A stretch of 64,000 nucleotides of DNA, taken from positions 1-64,000 of the forward strand of contig JAKDLG010000007.1 of NCBI GenBank assembly GCA_030452985.1, read 5' to 3'. This DNA is from Humibacillus sp. (GTDB lineage: Bacteria > Actinomycetota > Actinomycetes > Actinomycetales > Dermatophilaceae). The position numbers and the translations under genes are program-made. Every line of letters starts with the position of its first letter. Position 1 is the first letter of the stretch. The notes beneath the pieces were generated by a model that saw nothing but the letters and a program-made list of their open reading frames with translations, had not been told where the DNA came from and did not search any database. Below are positions 1-7,799 of the stretch, piece by piece.

Positions 1-629
1 TCGGCTCGTTGTGACACCTGGAAGCCGGCTCCCCGCGAGTCGACCCCGAGGCCCACCCGCCCGGCCCCGCAGATGACCTGGCGCGTGACGAAGAACGGGG
101 TCAGGTGCTTGACGATGGACGGGAACGGGGTGCGGCGCGGCATGAGGTAGTTCTCGTGCGTGCCGTAGCTCTGCCCCTTGCCGTCGGCGTTGTTCTTGTA
201 GAGGTTGACCGGCGCCTGCCCGGGCCGTTCGGCGAGCAGCCGCACCGACTCGAGCGCGATGGCATCGCCGGCGCGGTCCCAGGTGATCGCGTCGCGTGGC
301 GAGGTGACCTCGGGCGAGCTGTACTCGGGGTGGGCGTGGTCGACGTAGTAGCGGGCGCCGTTGGGCAGCACGACGTTCGCGAGGGTCGGGTCCTCGACAT
401 CGGTCAGCTGGCTCTCGTCGGCGTTCTGCCGGTCGAGCTGCCATCCCCGGGCGTCGCGCAGGGGGTCCTCGAAGGTGTAGTCCCAGCTCGACTGGTTCGA
501 TCGAATGCCGTGCGCGGCCGCGTAGACGCTCACCACCTGGCCCGAGAGGAACATCGGGTTCGCCATCGGGTCGCCGGGCACGGAGATGCCGAACTCCGTC
601 TCGAGACCCATGATGCGCCGCACCGTCAT
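1..629 (-). CDS. dop: Pup deamidase/depupylase Dop, 3' part outside window
   Basis: Translated leftward from the ATG at 629 the protein begins [19 protein letters not shown] and continues with [21 protein letters not shown], the conserved amino half of the Dop/PafA carboxylate-amine ligase fold. Dop deamidates the C-terminal Gln of the ubiquitin-like protein Pup and removes Pup from substrates. About 209 codons are present; the C-terminus lies beyond the left edge, where pup and the 20S proteasome genes would normally follow. A TAGGGT box ends 6 bases before the ATG, so the mRNA is probably leaderless. Dop rather than PafA is chosen from the [10 protein letters not shown] start and the extended loop region; identity is strong, the exact paralogue slightly less so. 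Confidence 0.93.
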   Translation of the reverse strand, partial: MTVRRIMGLETEFGISVPGDPMANPMFLSGQVVSVYAAAHGIRSNQSSWDYTFEDPLRDARGWQLDRQNADESQLTDVEDPTLANVVLPNGARYYVDHAHPEYSSPEVTSPRDAITWDRAGDAIALESVRLLAERPGQAPVNLYKNNADGKGQSYGTHENYLMPRRTPFPSIVKHLTPFFVTRQVICGAGRVGLGVDSRGAGFQVSQRA

Positions 630-635
630 GGCCCG

Positions 636-641
636 ACCCTA
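636..641 (-). promoter_or_regulatory. -10 box of dop (TAGGGT), leaderless geometry
   Basis: TAGGGT on the minus strand is followed by six bases and then the dop ATG at 629. The transcription start would fall on or next to the start codon, and no Shine-Dalgarno sequence lies in the six-base gap. Confidence 0.55.
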
Positions 642-687
642 ACCGGCGCCCCGGCCGACGCGGCGGCCGGCCCGACGCGGCATCCGG

Positions 688-3219
688 TCAGATGACCCCG
701 ATCTTCTGTAGCCGGTTGAGCGAGAACCATCCGAACGGGATCGGCAACCAGTAGGTTGCCAGCCGATAGAGCAGCACGGCCGAGAGAGCCGTTCCGGCAT
801 CGACCCCGATCGTCGTCAATCCGTAGGTCAGGGCGGCCTCGATACCACCGAGCCCACCGGGAGTAGGTACCGCGGAGCCGATGATGGCTCCGGCGAAGTA
901 GACGACGGCCACCGCCGCGACGGGGGCCTCGGAGCCGAAGGCGCGAGTCGCACACACGAGCGCGCCGACGAACGACGCATCGAGCATGAGAGCGCCGCCG
1001 AGCAGCTGGACCAGCTTGGCCGGTCGCTGGAACACGCCGAGCACCTGAGGCACGGCCGCCTTCACCTGAGGCACGACGCGCCCGGTGATGAACACGCGCA
1101 CCCGCGGTATGGCGAACAGGCCGAGCAACACGATGACGACGACGGGAATGGCTGTGACGAGGATCGGGGGCGGGCGGAACGACAGTGCCGTGCCGGTGCC
1201 GGCCAAGACGCCGGATACCGCGAGCAGCACGAAGTACGAGCAGAACTGGGCCACCTGAGCCAGCCCCACGCTGGCTCCGGCCACGGCTGGGGTCAGGCCC
1301 GAGGTCTGCAGGTAGCGGGTGTTGAGGGCGATGTTGCCCACGGCGGCGGGGGCCACCAGACCACTGAAGGCCACGGCCAGCTGGGTCATGATGGTGTGCA
1401 CGAACCGCAGTCGGATGCGGACCGCGCCGTTCAGGGCGATCGACGCCCCGGCGAAGGTGGTGACCGCAAACCCGACTGCACCGGCGGCCCAGCCCCAGTT
1501 GGCGGTGCTGATGACCTGGGCGAAGTCGACCTTGGTGAACTGGGTGATCACGAAGTAGCCGGCGACACAGCCACCGACGATGGTCACGACCGTTCGGAGC
1601 GTCACCCGCCGCAGCTCGATGGGCTCGGGTGCCTCTGCAGACGGGGCCAGCGCGGCGAGCCGCTCGCGCACCTTGCCGAGCAGGCCCTTGTGCTGCTTGG
1701 CCTTGAGCGCCTCGCGGGTCTTGCGCGTCAGGGCGACCGGCTGCAGCAGGGGCATCGCGCGCAGCAGCGCCTCCGCGCCAAGGGCGTCGACGGCCGAGCT
1801 GACAGCACGCTCTGCCCCCACGAGCAACGCGACGGTCGTGAGCAGCTGCGCGAGGTCGATGCGCAGGGTGACGTCGTCGGCAGCGAGGTCACCGGCGCCG
1901 ATCACGGTCAGGCCCGCCCGGCCCTGCTCGTCGATGATGATGACGTCGGGTTCGAGCGAGCGGTGGGCGACGTGTCGCCGTTGCAGCTGACGGCCCAGGT
2001 GCCAGATCGCCGCCAGCTGCTCGTCGTCAAGGTCCTCACCGAGCTCTGACACCGGCGTGCCGACGGGTTGGACGAAGGCGAGGGCAGCCGAGAACGGGCC
2101 GACCTCGCACACCGAGACCGGCTCGGGCGCCGGGATACCGGCCTGGCACAGCAGCAGGCCCATCAGCGTGCGGTGCTCGAGCTCGGAGCGCAGGGTCAGG
2201 GCGGGCGGCCGGGTGAAACCGTTGCGAAGCCGCACCACGCGCAGCAGACGCAGCCCCGACGCCAGGCCGAAGGTGTCACGGTCGATGACTCGCACGTCGA
2301 CCGGGCCGGATGGCGTCGTACCCGTGTAGCGCCGGTCGCCGAGATGGTTCGCGTCGACCAGCTCGAGCCGGGTCAGCTCGAGGCCGGTGCCGACCAGGGC
2401 CCCGGCCACCTCACCGCCCGGCGGCCGCGTCGAGGTGGCGCCGAAACCGAAGCGGAACGCGAGACCGATGACCCAACCGAAGAGCAGCGAGCTGACGATG
2501 GCCGCGAGGGTCGTCGAACCCGACAGCAACGAGGTGATCACCGTGGCCACCACGATGAGGCTGGCCACCGGCGAGAACCATTTGCGGCCGGTGATGTCGG
2601 CGACGGTGAGCAGCGCGATCATCGAGACGAGCACGATGTCGAGGGCCTCGGTGCGTCCGGTCGCTGTCGGCCGGGTCAGGATCGCGCTCAGGTGACCCCA
2701 GTGCCCGTCGTCGAACAGGGTCGACAACGCGATGACGAGCACCCCGCCGACGACGGCCGCCCCCATGGCGGCCACCAGCTGCAAGGGCCGCCGACGCACC
2801 AGCAGGTCGGCGCCCACGGCGATGGGTAGCAGCAGCACCCCCAGGCCACTGAGGTAGCCGAGCAGGGTGAGCAGCAGGCGCGGCAACCCGATCGAAGCCT
2901 GGACGAGGTCCTGCTCGACCGCACCGCGCGTGTCGACGGCGACGTCAGAGAGCACGAGCCCGCCGACAAGCACCACGACGACGATCGTCAGCCGAACGGC
3001 ATCCGCCGGCCGACGGACCCGTCGGGGAATCGGCGGTTCGATGACCTCGACCTGGGAGGCGGCGTCAAGCCGCTCCGCCCGAGCGTTCTCCTCCGAGAGC
3101 TGGCCGGGGTCGACGGCGGGCAGGGCCGCACGCTCGGTGCCATCTGCGTCGACCTCACCGACGGACTGATGGGTGCACACCCCGTCACGGCCGTCGCCCC
3201 CCACCCCGTCTCTGTGCAC
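688..3219 (-). CDS. Membrane protein: N-terminal TM block, degenerate kinase-like domain, C-terminal LPG-synthase/flippase-type TM domain
   Basis: About 843 residues from a GTG at 3219. Upstream GTG/TTG codons are possible, but the frame cannot extend far without overlapping the divergent PRPP synthetase. Order: several hydrophobic segments in the first third; a soluble middle domain resembling ABC1/RIO-type kinases; and from about residue 534 a multi-span region with the AVPTPGGLGGIEAALTYGL signature of the lysylphosphatidylglycerol synthase/flippase transmembrane family (UPF0104). In the kinase-like part the catalytic loop reads HRSLEPDVIII, so the usual Asp and Asn are absent, and the DFG position reads GAGD. 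This suggests a pseudokinase. There is no aminoacyl-transferase domain, so lipid transport or scaffolding is more likely than synthesis. It lies 58 bases upstream of dop on the same strand. Confidence 0.8.
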   Translation of the reverse strand: MHRDGVGGDGRDGVCTHQSVGEVDADGTERAALPAVDPGQLSEENARAERLDAASQVEVIEPPIPRRVRRPADAVRLTIVVVVLVGGLVLSDVAVDTRGAVEQDLVQASIGLPRLLLTLLGYLSGLGVLLLPIAVGADLLVRRRPLQLVAAMGAAVVGGVLVIALSTLFDDGHWGHLSAILTRPTATGRTEALDIVLVSMIALLTVADITGRKWFSPVASLIVVATVITSLLSGSTTLAAIVSSLLFGWVIGLAFRFGFGATSTRPPGGEVAGALVGTGLELTRLELVDANHLGDRRYTGTTPSGPVDVRVIDRDTFGLASGLRLLRVVRLRNGFTRPPALTLRSELEHRTLMGLLLCQAGIPAPEPVSVCEVGPFSAALAFVQPVGTPVSELGEDLDDEQLAAIWHLGRQLQRRHVAHRSLEPDVIIIDEQGRAGLTVIGAGDLAADDVTLRIDLAQLLTTVALLVGAERAVSSAVDALGAEALLRAMPLLQPVALTRKTREALKAKQHKGLLGKVRERLAALAPSAEAPEPIELRRVTLRTVVTIVGGCVAGYFVITQFTKVDFAQVISTANWGWAAGAVGFAVTTFAGASIALNGAVRIRLRFVHTIMTQLAVAFSGLVAPAAVGNIALNTRYLQTSGLTPAVAGASVGLAQVAQFCSYFVLLAVSGVLAGTGTALSFRPPPILVTAIPVVVIVLLGLFAIPRVRVFITGRVVPQVKAAVPQVLGVFQRPAKLVQLLGGALMLDASFVGALVCATRAFGSEAPVAAVAVVYFAGAIIGSAVPTPGGLGGIEAALTYGLTTIGVDAGTALSAVLLYRLATYWLPIPFGWFSLNRLQKIGVI

Positions 3220-3324
3220 GTGCCCATGATGCCCGACCAACCTGCACAGATCCGTCACGCGAGGCCCCCGCGGGTCCACGCATGCCACGAGCACCCTGGG
3301 CGCGCCCCTGAGCCGGCTTTCGGC

Positions 3325-3330
3325 TAGGGT
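3325..3330 (+). promoter_or_regulatory. -10 box for the PRPP synthetase operon
   Basis: TAGGGT at 3325-3330 would start transcription near 3337, giving a leader of about 31 bases before the GTG at 3368. It lies in the 148-base divergent interval with the membrane-protein gene. No clear -35 hexamer is visible. Confidence 0.4.
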
Positions 3331-3367
3331 GACGCTGGCAGGCGAACCTCGAGAGAGACCACCCGAA

Positions 3368-4357
3368 GTGAACGATGTCGTTGTGTTCAGCGGGTCGGCG
3401 CACCCGGCCCTGGCCGACCGTATCTGCGCCCACCTCGGTGTCGAGCGCTCCCCCGTCGACATCAAGCGCTTCAGCAACGACTGCCTGCAGGCTCAGCTGC
3501 TGGCCAACTGTCGCCAGCGCGACGTCTATATCGTGCAGCCGCTCGTGCCTCCGACGCAGGAGCACCTGATGGAGCTGCTGATGATGATCGACGCCGCCCG
3601 GGGCGCCTCAGCCGCACAGATCACCGCCGTGATGCCGCACTACGCCTACGCCAGGTCTGACAAGAAGGACGCGTCGCGCATCTCGCTCGGCGGTCGTCTG
3701 GTCGCCGACATGATCGGGACGGCGGGCTGCCACCGGGTGTTGACGATGGCCCTGCACGCGCCCCAGGTGCACGGCTTCTTCTCCATGCCCGTCGACCACC
3801 TGACCGCCATCGGCGTGCTGGCCGACCACTTCCGTGACCACGACCTGACCGACGGGGTCGTGGTGAGCCCCGATCTCGGCAACGCCAAGGTCGCGACCCA
3901 GTTCGCCCGCCTCCTGGGGCTGCCCGTCGCGGCGGGCTCGAAGCGGCGGCTGACCGACGACCGGGTGGTGATCGACTCCATCGTCGGCGACGTGGCGGGG
4001 CGACGGGCGATCGTGCTCGACGACGAGATCGCCACCGGCGGATCCATGGTCGAGCTGATGGACCGGCTGCGCGACGCCGGAGCCACCGAGGCCGCGATCG
4101 TCTGCACTCACGGCTTGTTCGCCGGCAAGGCCGTGGAGCGTCTACGGGGTCATCCCTTCGTCACCGAGGTGGTCAGCACCGACACCGTTCCGCGGCCACC
4201 CGGATGGCCCGAGCTGAAGGTGCGCTCGGTCTCAGCCCTGTTCGCCGAGGCCATCAGCCGCATCCACCAGGGCCGCTCGGTCAGCTCCCTGTTCGAAGGC
4301 GTCGACCCCACGCACGCGCCGCCCCAGGCCCAGCTGCCGTTCGACCCGCACTCGTGA
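3368..4357 (+). CDS. prs: Ribose-phosphate pyrophosphokinase (PRPP synthetase)
   Basis: Makes 5-phosphoribosyl-1-diphosphate from ribose-5-phosphate and ATP, the precursor for nucleotides, His and Trp. The 329-residue protein starts VNDVVVFSGSAHP from the GTG at 3368. It shows the ATP/catalytic segment MPHYAYARSDKKDASRISL around residues 89-107, LHAPQVHGFF near 129-138, and the PRPP-binding loop VLDDEIATGGSM near 216-227 (typical VDDxxxTGGT). The catalytic-loop Lys-Arg pair is present (SKRRL near 191). It is somewhat divergent from housekeeping Prs (LDDEIATGGS), so a second Prs may exist elsewhere. Its stop overlaps the next start as GTGA, indicating translational coupling. Confidence 0.9.
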   Translation: MNDVVVFSGSAHPALADRICAHLGVERSPVDIKRFSNDCLQAQLLANCRQRDVYIVQPLVPPTQEHLMELLMMIDAARGASAAQITAVMPHYAYARSDKKDASRISLGGRLVADMIGTAGCHRVLTMALHAPQVHGFFSMPVDHLTAIGVLADHFRDHDLTDGVVVSPDLGNAKVATQFARLLGLPVAAGSKRRLTDDRVVIDSIVGDVAGRRAIVLDDEIATGGSMVELMDRLRDAGATEAAIVCTHGLFAGKAVERLRGHPFVTEVVSTDTVPRPPGWPELKVRSVSALFAEAISRIHQGRSVSSLFEGVDPTHAPPQAQLPFDPHS

Positions 4358-4770
4358 ACCGAGCTCTCGACCTGTTGCGTCGACCGGTGGGTGCCGCCCT
4401 CGTCGACGTGGTGCTGGTGATCGTCTTCGCGGCCGTCGGACGCGCATCGCACGACGAAGGCAACCCCGTCATCGGCGCGCTCTCGACGGCCTGGCCCTTC
4501 GTCGTCGGCACCGCCGTCGGCTGGCTGGTCGTGCGGATGCTGCGCGGCTCGTGGCCGCTCGAGGTGGGCCCCGGCATCACGGTGTGGTTCGCCACGCTGG
4601 TGATCGGGATGCTGCTACGCCGAGTGACCGGCGAAGGCACGGCTGCCTCTTTCGTCGTGGTCGCAGCCATGGTACTGGCCGTTTTCCTGATCGGTTGGCG
4701 AGCCGCTTCCGCACGCTGGTTGCGTCGGCGAAGCGACCATCCGGCATCGCACGGGGCACCGGTGCCCTGA
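4354..4770 (+). CDS. DUF3054-type small membrane protein
   Basis: 138 residues beginning VNRALDLLRRPVG at a GTG whose last bases overlap the prs stop. Four hydrophobic spans can be seen (about residues 12-30, 45-62, 72-90, 98-116) with a conserved-looking charged motif VGRASHDEGNP after the first. This layout matches the DUF3054 family common in actinobacteria; its function is unknown. The 4-base overlap means expression is tied to prs. Confidence 0.75.
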   Translation: MNRALDLLRRPVGAALVDVVLVIVFAAVGRASHDEGNPVIGALSTAWPFVVGTAVGWLVVRMLRGSWPLEVGPGITVWFATLVIGMLLRRVTGEGTAASFVVVAAMVLAVFLIGWRAASARWLRRRSDHPASHGAPVP

Positions 4771-5074
4771 CGTTCGACCTGGCGGTCTCGCCGCGCGAGC
4801 GGAGGCGCGGGCCTGGCCGACAGGGATTCCTGGCACCGCCGGCTTCATCGCCAAGGCAACCGGGTTGAACGAGTCTTGACCAATGGCAGACCCTTTCGTG
4901 GGTCTGGAGGCCGGTAGCGTGACCGTCACGACGATGTGGCCTACGTCACAGGCTGTTCGTCGGGTGGGTTCTGAACACGGAGAGGGAGCCCACGCAGACT
5001 CTCGGGAGTTCGCCACGGAGCGGGTTGGTGGTGCTGCTCGAGGCTGCCCTCGACGACGCAGTGAGGAAGTAGTC
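4771..5074 (+). promoter_or_regulatory. Promoter and structured leader of the M14 peptidase gene
   Basis: This 304-base gap holds TTGACC (4876-4881), a 7-bp hairpin (4887-4906) and a TAGCGT box (4915-4920). Transcription from that box would give a leader of roughly 150 bases. The leader contains an 8-bp stem (4964-4971 with 4986-4993, one G-U) and a small ACTC-TCGG-GAGT hairpin (4998-5009), and ends in a GAGGAAG ribosome-binding site (5063-5069). No known riboswitch consensus was recognised. Confidence 0.4.
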
Positions 5075-7666
5075 ATGGGTCACCGGAAGATGGTCATCGG
5101 CATCAGCGCGGCTGCCTTGGTTCTGGGCGGGGGGTCGATCGCGGCAGGTGCTCCCACCACGGCGACAGAGGCGGGGTCTTCGGCGGCCGGGGCGGCACGG
5201 TCGTGCAGCCCGCTGACGACCACCCCGCGATACCGCGGGGGCATCCCGACCGCCAAGCAGGTCCTTGGTTTCGACCTCGGCACCCGCAAGGCCACCGACC
5301 AGCAGCTCTACCGCTATCTGTCGGCCATCGACCGCGCCAGCGACCAGGTGGTGACGGGCACGTTTGCGCGCACGGCCAAGGGCACGCCGCTCAAGTACGC
5401 GCTGATGAGCACGAGGGGCAACGTCAAACCGGCCAAGCTGAAGCAGATCTCGGCCGATGCGGCGAGTCTGCGTGACCCCAGCCTGAGCGCGGCCCAGCGG
5501 CAGGCCATCGAGCAACGGATGCCGGTCATTCTGTGGCTTTCCGGCAACGTCCACGGCAACGAACCGGCGGCCGGTGACGCGATCATGCAGATCATGTACG
5601 AGCTGTCAGACCGTTCGGACTGTGTTGCCACGAACATCACCAGTAACGCGCTGGTCGGGTTCATCCCCACCCAGAACCCGGACGGGCGCACTGCCGACAC
5701 GCGAGAGAACAGCTATGCGTTCGACATGAACCGCGACTGGTTTTCTCGCACCCAGCCGGAGACCGCGGGCAAGCTCGACCTGCTGAACACCTATCCGCCG
5801 CAGCTGTACATCGACGAGCACGGCATGGGCGGCAACGGCTACTTCTTCCCGCCCAACTCCGACCCGACATACCACGAGACCAGCATCCGGTCGATCAACT
5901 GGATCAACAACGTGTACGGCGCTGCCAACGGGGCTGCGTTCACCGCGAAGATGCTCGACTTCGAGACCTACCAGGCGGGGTACGACCTGTTCTACCAGGG
6001 CTACGGCGACACCACGCCCACGACCCAGTTCGGCGCCGCCGGCATGACGTTCGAGGTGGGCCAGCAGGCGAGCTATCCGGAGCAGACCTACAAGCAGTAC
6101 CTCTCAGCGATGTCCTCGCTGTACGCAGGGGCGACCAACCGGAAGTCCATCCTGACCCAGTGGCACCAGGGGTACGCCCAGGCTCAGCGTCAGGGCCAGC
6201 AGTGCAGCCTCCAGCCCAACCAGGTCTACAACCCCGGCAACACCGTCGAGTACACCGTCCCCGACAAGGCGGTGTGTGGGTACTTCCTGCGCACCGACAA
6301 CGCCCAGAAGCAACGAGACCTCAGCGTTGTGGTCCGACGCCTGCAGCAGGCGGGCGTCTCGGTCTACACCTTGACCAAGCCGCTGACCGTGCCCGACTAC
6401 ACCGCCTACGGCCGCGCAGCGGTCGCTCAGACCATGCCGACCGGGACCTACTGGATCCCGATGGCCCAGGCCGAGAAGCACTGGATCCAGGCAATGCTCA
6501 ACGAGAACACCTACGTGCCGTTCCCGTACTTCTACGACGTGAGCGGGTGGAGCATGCCGTTGCTGTCGAACCTCGATGGCGGCTACACCGGCACGAAGGT
6601 CAAGCCCACCGCGGCGAAGCTCCCGCTGCAGAAGGTGCGCCCCGTGAAGCTGCCGGCCGGACTGCCGCGGGTGGGTGTGCTCAGTTCGAGCAGCAGCCCC
6701 TTCCGGCCATCGCAGAGTGCTGGCTGGCTCAGCTGGCGCCTCGACAAGGACTGGAAGATCCCCCAGACCGCCGTCGACCCCAGCCAGGTGTCGGCATCGA
6801 CCCTCTCGCGCCTGGACACCCTCATCGTGCCCGAGACCAACGCCGACCGGATGGCCACCCTGCTGGGTGACAGCGGGCAGGCCGCGTTGCGCGCGTGGGT
6901 CAACGGAGGCGGGCACCTCATCGGGTGGGAAGGCGGCGCCCAGCTCGCCGCATCCATCGGCCTGTCGAGCGCGATTCTCTCCAATCCGCAGGGACAAGCC
7001 CCCGGCACGTTGTTCCGGGTCAAGGTGGCCGCGAACTCGCCCCTCACGACCGGGGTCGGGGCAACCGACTGGGCGATGTACAACAGCGACCCCGTCATGC
7101 GGGCCGCCAACCCGGCCGATGTCGTCGCGTCCTACCCGGCCGCCACCTCCGCCGACTGGTACGTGTCCGGCTACCAGGTCGGTGCGGAGGAGCTCGGTGA
7201 GACCGCGATGGAGATCAGCGAACCGGTAGGAACCGGGAACGTCACCGTCTTCTCGGTCGACCCGAACTTCCGGGCCTACTCCGACGGCACGGCCAAGCTG
7301 CTCTACAACGCCATCCTCACCTCGCGCGGCACCCAGACGGCCAAGTCCCTGCCCAGCAACGCACCTCGTGCAGGCTCAGCCGACCGGCGTGGCGCAGAGG
7401 CACGAGCCAAGAAGGCCGCCGCCGCGCTGGTGCGACCCGACGACCCCGCCCTCGAGGTCCGAGTGCGCCCGACCGACGCCACCGCCGCCGAGCGAGTGCT
7501 CCGCGCGCACGGCGTCGCCATCCAGACGGCGACGTCACCCGCCTCGGTCAGCCTGACCGTCGCCGCCGGCAGGAACGCTTCACCCGACCCCGCACCCTGG
7601 GTCCGAGGACTGGCTGAGGAACTGCGCCAAGCCGGAGTGAGGCCGCTGAACATCTCCACACCGTGA
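5075..7666 (+). CDS. Secreted M14-family zinc carboxypeptidase with GATase-like C-terminal region
   Basis: 863 residues. The ATG at 5075 is chosen because GAGGAAG lies 5 bases upstream and the product then starts with a signal peptide (MGHRKMVIGISAAALVLGG, cleavage probably near SIAAGA). Zinc ligands fit H160-x-x-E163 in SGNVHGNEPAAGD and H249 in YIDEHGMGGNGYFFPP, with NPDGR near 201 and NRDWF near 219. Glu327 in MTFEVGQQ is a candidate catalytic Glu. The second half (RVGVLSSSSSPFR..., then HLIGWEGGAQLAASIGL) resembles a class-I glutamine-amidotransferase fold without an obvious nucleophile Cys. It likely acts on extracellular peptides. It is convergent with arc, and a strong hairpin separates them. 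Confidence 0.88.
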   Translation: MGHRKMVIGISAAALVLGGGSIAAGAPTTATEAGSSAAGAARSCSPLTTTPRYRGGIPTAKQVLGFDLGTRKATDQQLYRYLSAIDRASDQVVTGTFARTAKGTPLKYALMSTRGNVKPAKLKQISADAASLRDPSLSAAQRQAIEQRMPVILWLSGNVHGNEPAAGDAIMQIMYELSDRSDCVATNITSNALVGFIPTQNPDGRTADTRENSYAFDMNRDWFSRTQPETAGKLDLLNTYPPQLYIDEHGMGGNGYFFPPNSDPTYHETSIRSINWINNVYGAANGAAFTAKMLDFETYQAGYDLFYQGYGDTTPTTQFGAAGMTFEVGQQASYPEQTYKQYLSAMSSLYAGATNRKSILTQWHQGYAQAQRQGQQCSLQPNQVYNPGNTVEYTVPDKAVCGYFLRTDNAQKQRDLSVVVRRLQQAGVSVYTLTKPLTVPDYTAYGRAAVAQTMPTGTYWIPMAQAEKHWIQAMLNENTYVPFPYFYDVSGWSMPLLSNLDGGYTGTKVKPTAAKLPLQKVRPVKLPAGLPRVGVLSSSSSPFRPSQSAGWLSWRLDKDWKIPQTAVDPSQVSASTLSRLDTLIVPETNADRMATLLGDSGQAALRAWVNGGGHLIGWEGGAQLAASIGLSSAILSNPQGQAPGTLFRVKVAANSPLTTGVGATDWAMYNSDPVMRAANPADVVASYPAATSADWYVSGYQVGAEELGETAMEISEPVGTGNVTVFSVDPNFRAYSDGTAKLLYNAILTSRGTQTAKSLPSNAPRAGSADRRGAEARAKKAAAALVRPDDPALEVRVRPTDATAAERVLRAHGVAIQTATSPASVSLTVAAGRNASPDPAPWVRGLAEELRQAGVRPLNISTP

Positions 7667-7711
7667 CCGGGGTCGCGGCGAGTCGATGAGGCGGCGAACC
7701 GCCCTCAATCA

Positions 7712-7752
7712 GGCTCAACCGCGCCAGACCGCCGGTCTGGCGCGGTTGAGCC
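7712..7752. terminator. Perfect 19-bp inverted repeat between convergent genes
   Basis: Bases 7712-7730 are the exact reverse complement of 7734-7752, with a 3-base GCC loop. It sits in the 133-base gap between the ends of the M14 gene and arc, so it can terminate both. There is no long T tract on either side, as is usual for actinobacterial hairpin terminators. Confidence 0.8.
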
Positions 7753-7799
7753 CGGCGAGTCCGCCGCCGCGGGTCACAGCGTGAGGGAGCAGCTCGGGT

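Noticed and set aside
3220-3477. N-terminal extension of the LPG/pseudokinase protein into the PRPP synthetase gene
   Set aside because: It would overlap the first codons of a well-recognised divergent gene and adds Arg/Gly-rich sequence with no hydrophobic or conserved features.
4883-5074. 64-residue N-terminal extension of the M14 peptidase
   Set aside because: It would bury the signal peptide and ignore the GAGGAAG ribosome site directly before the ATG at 5075.
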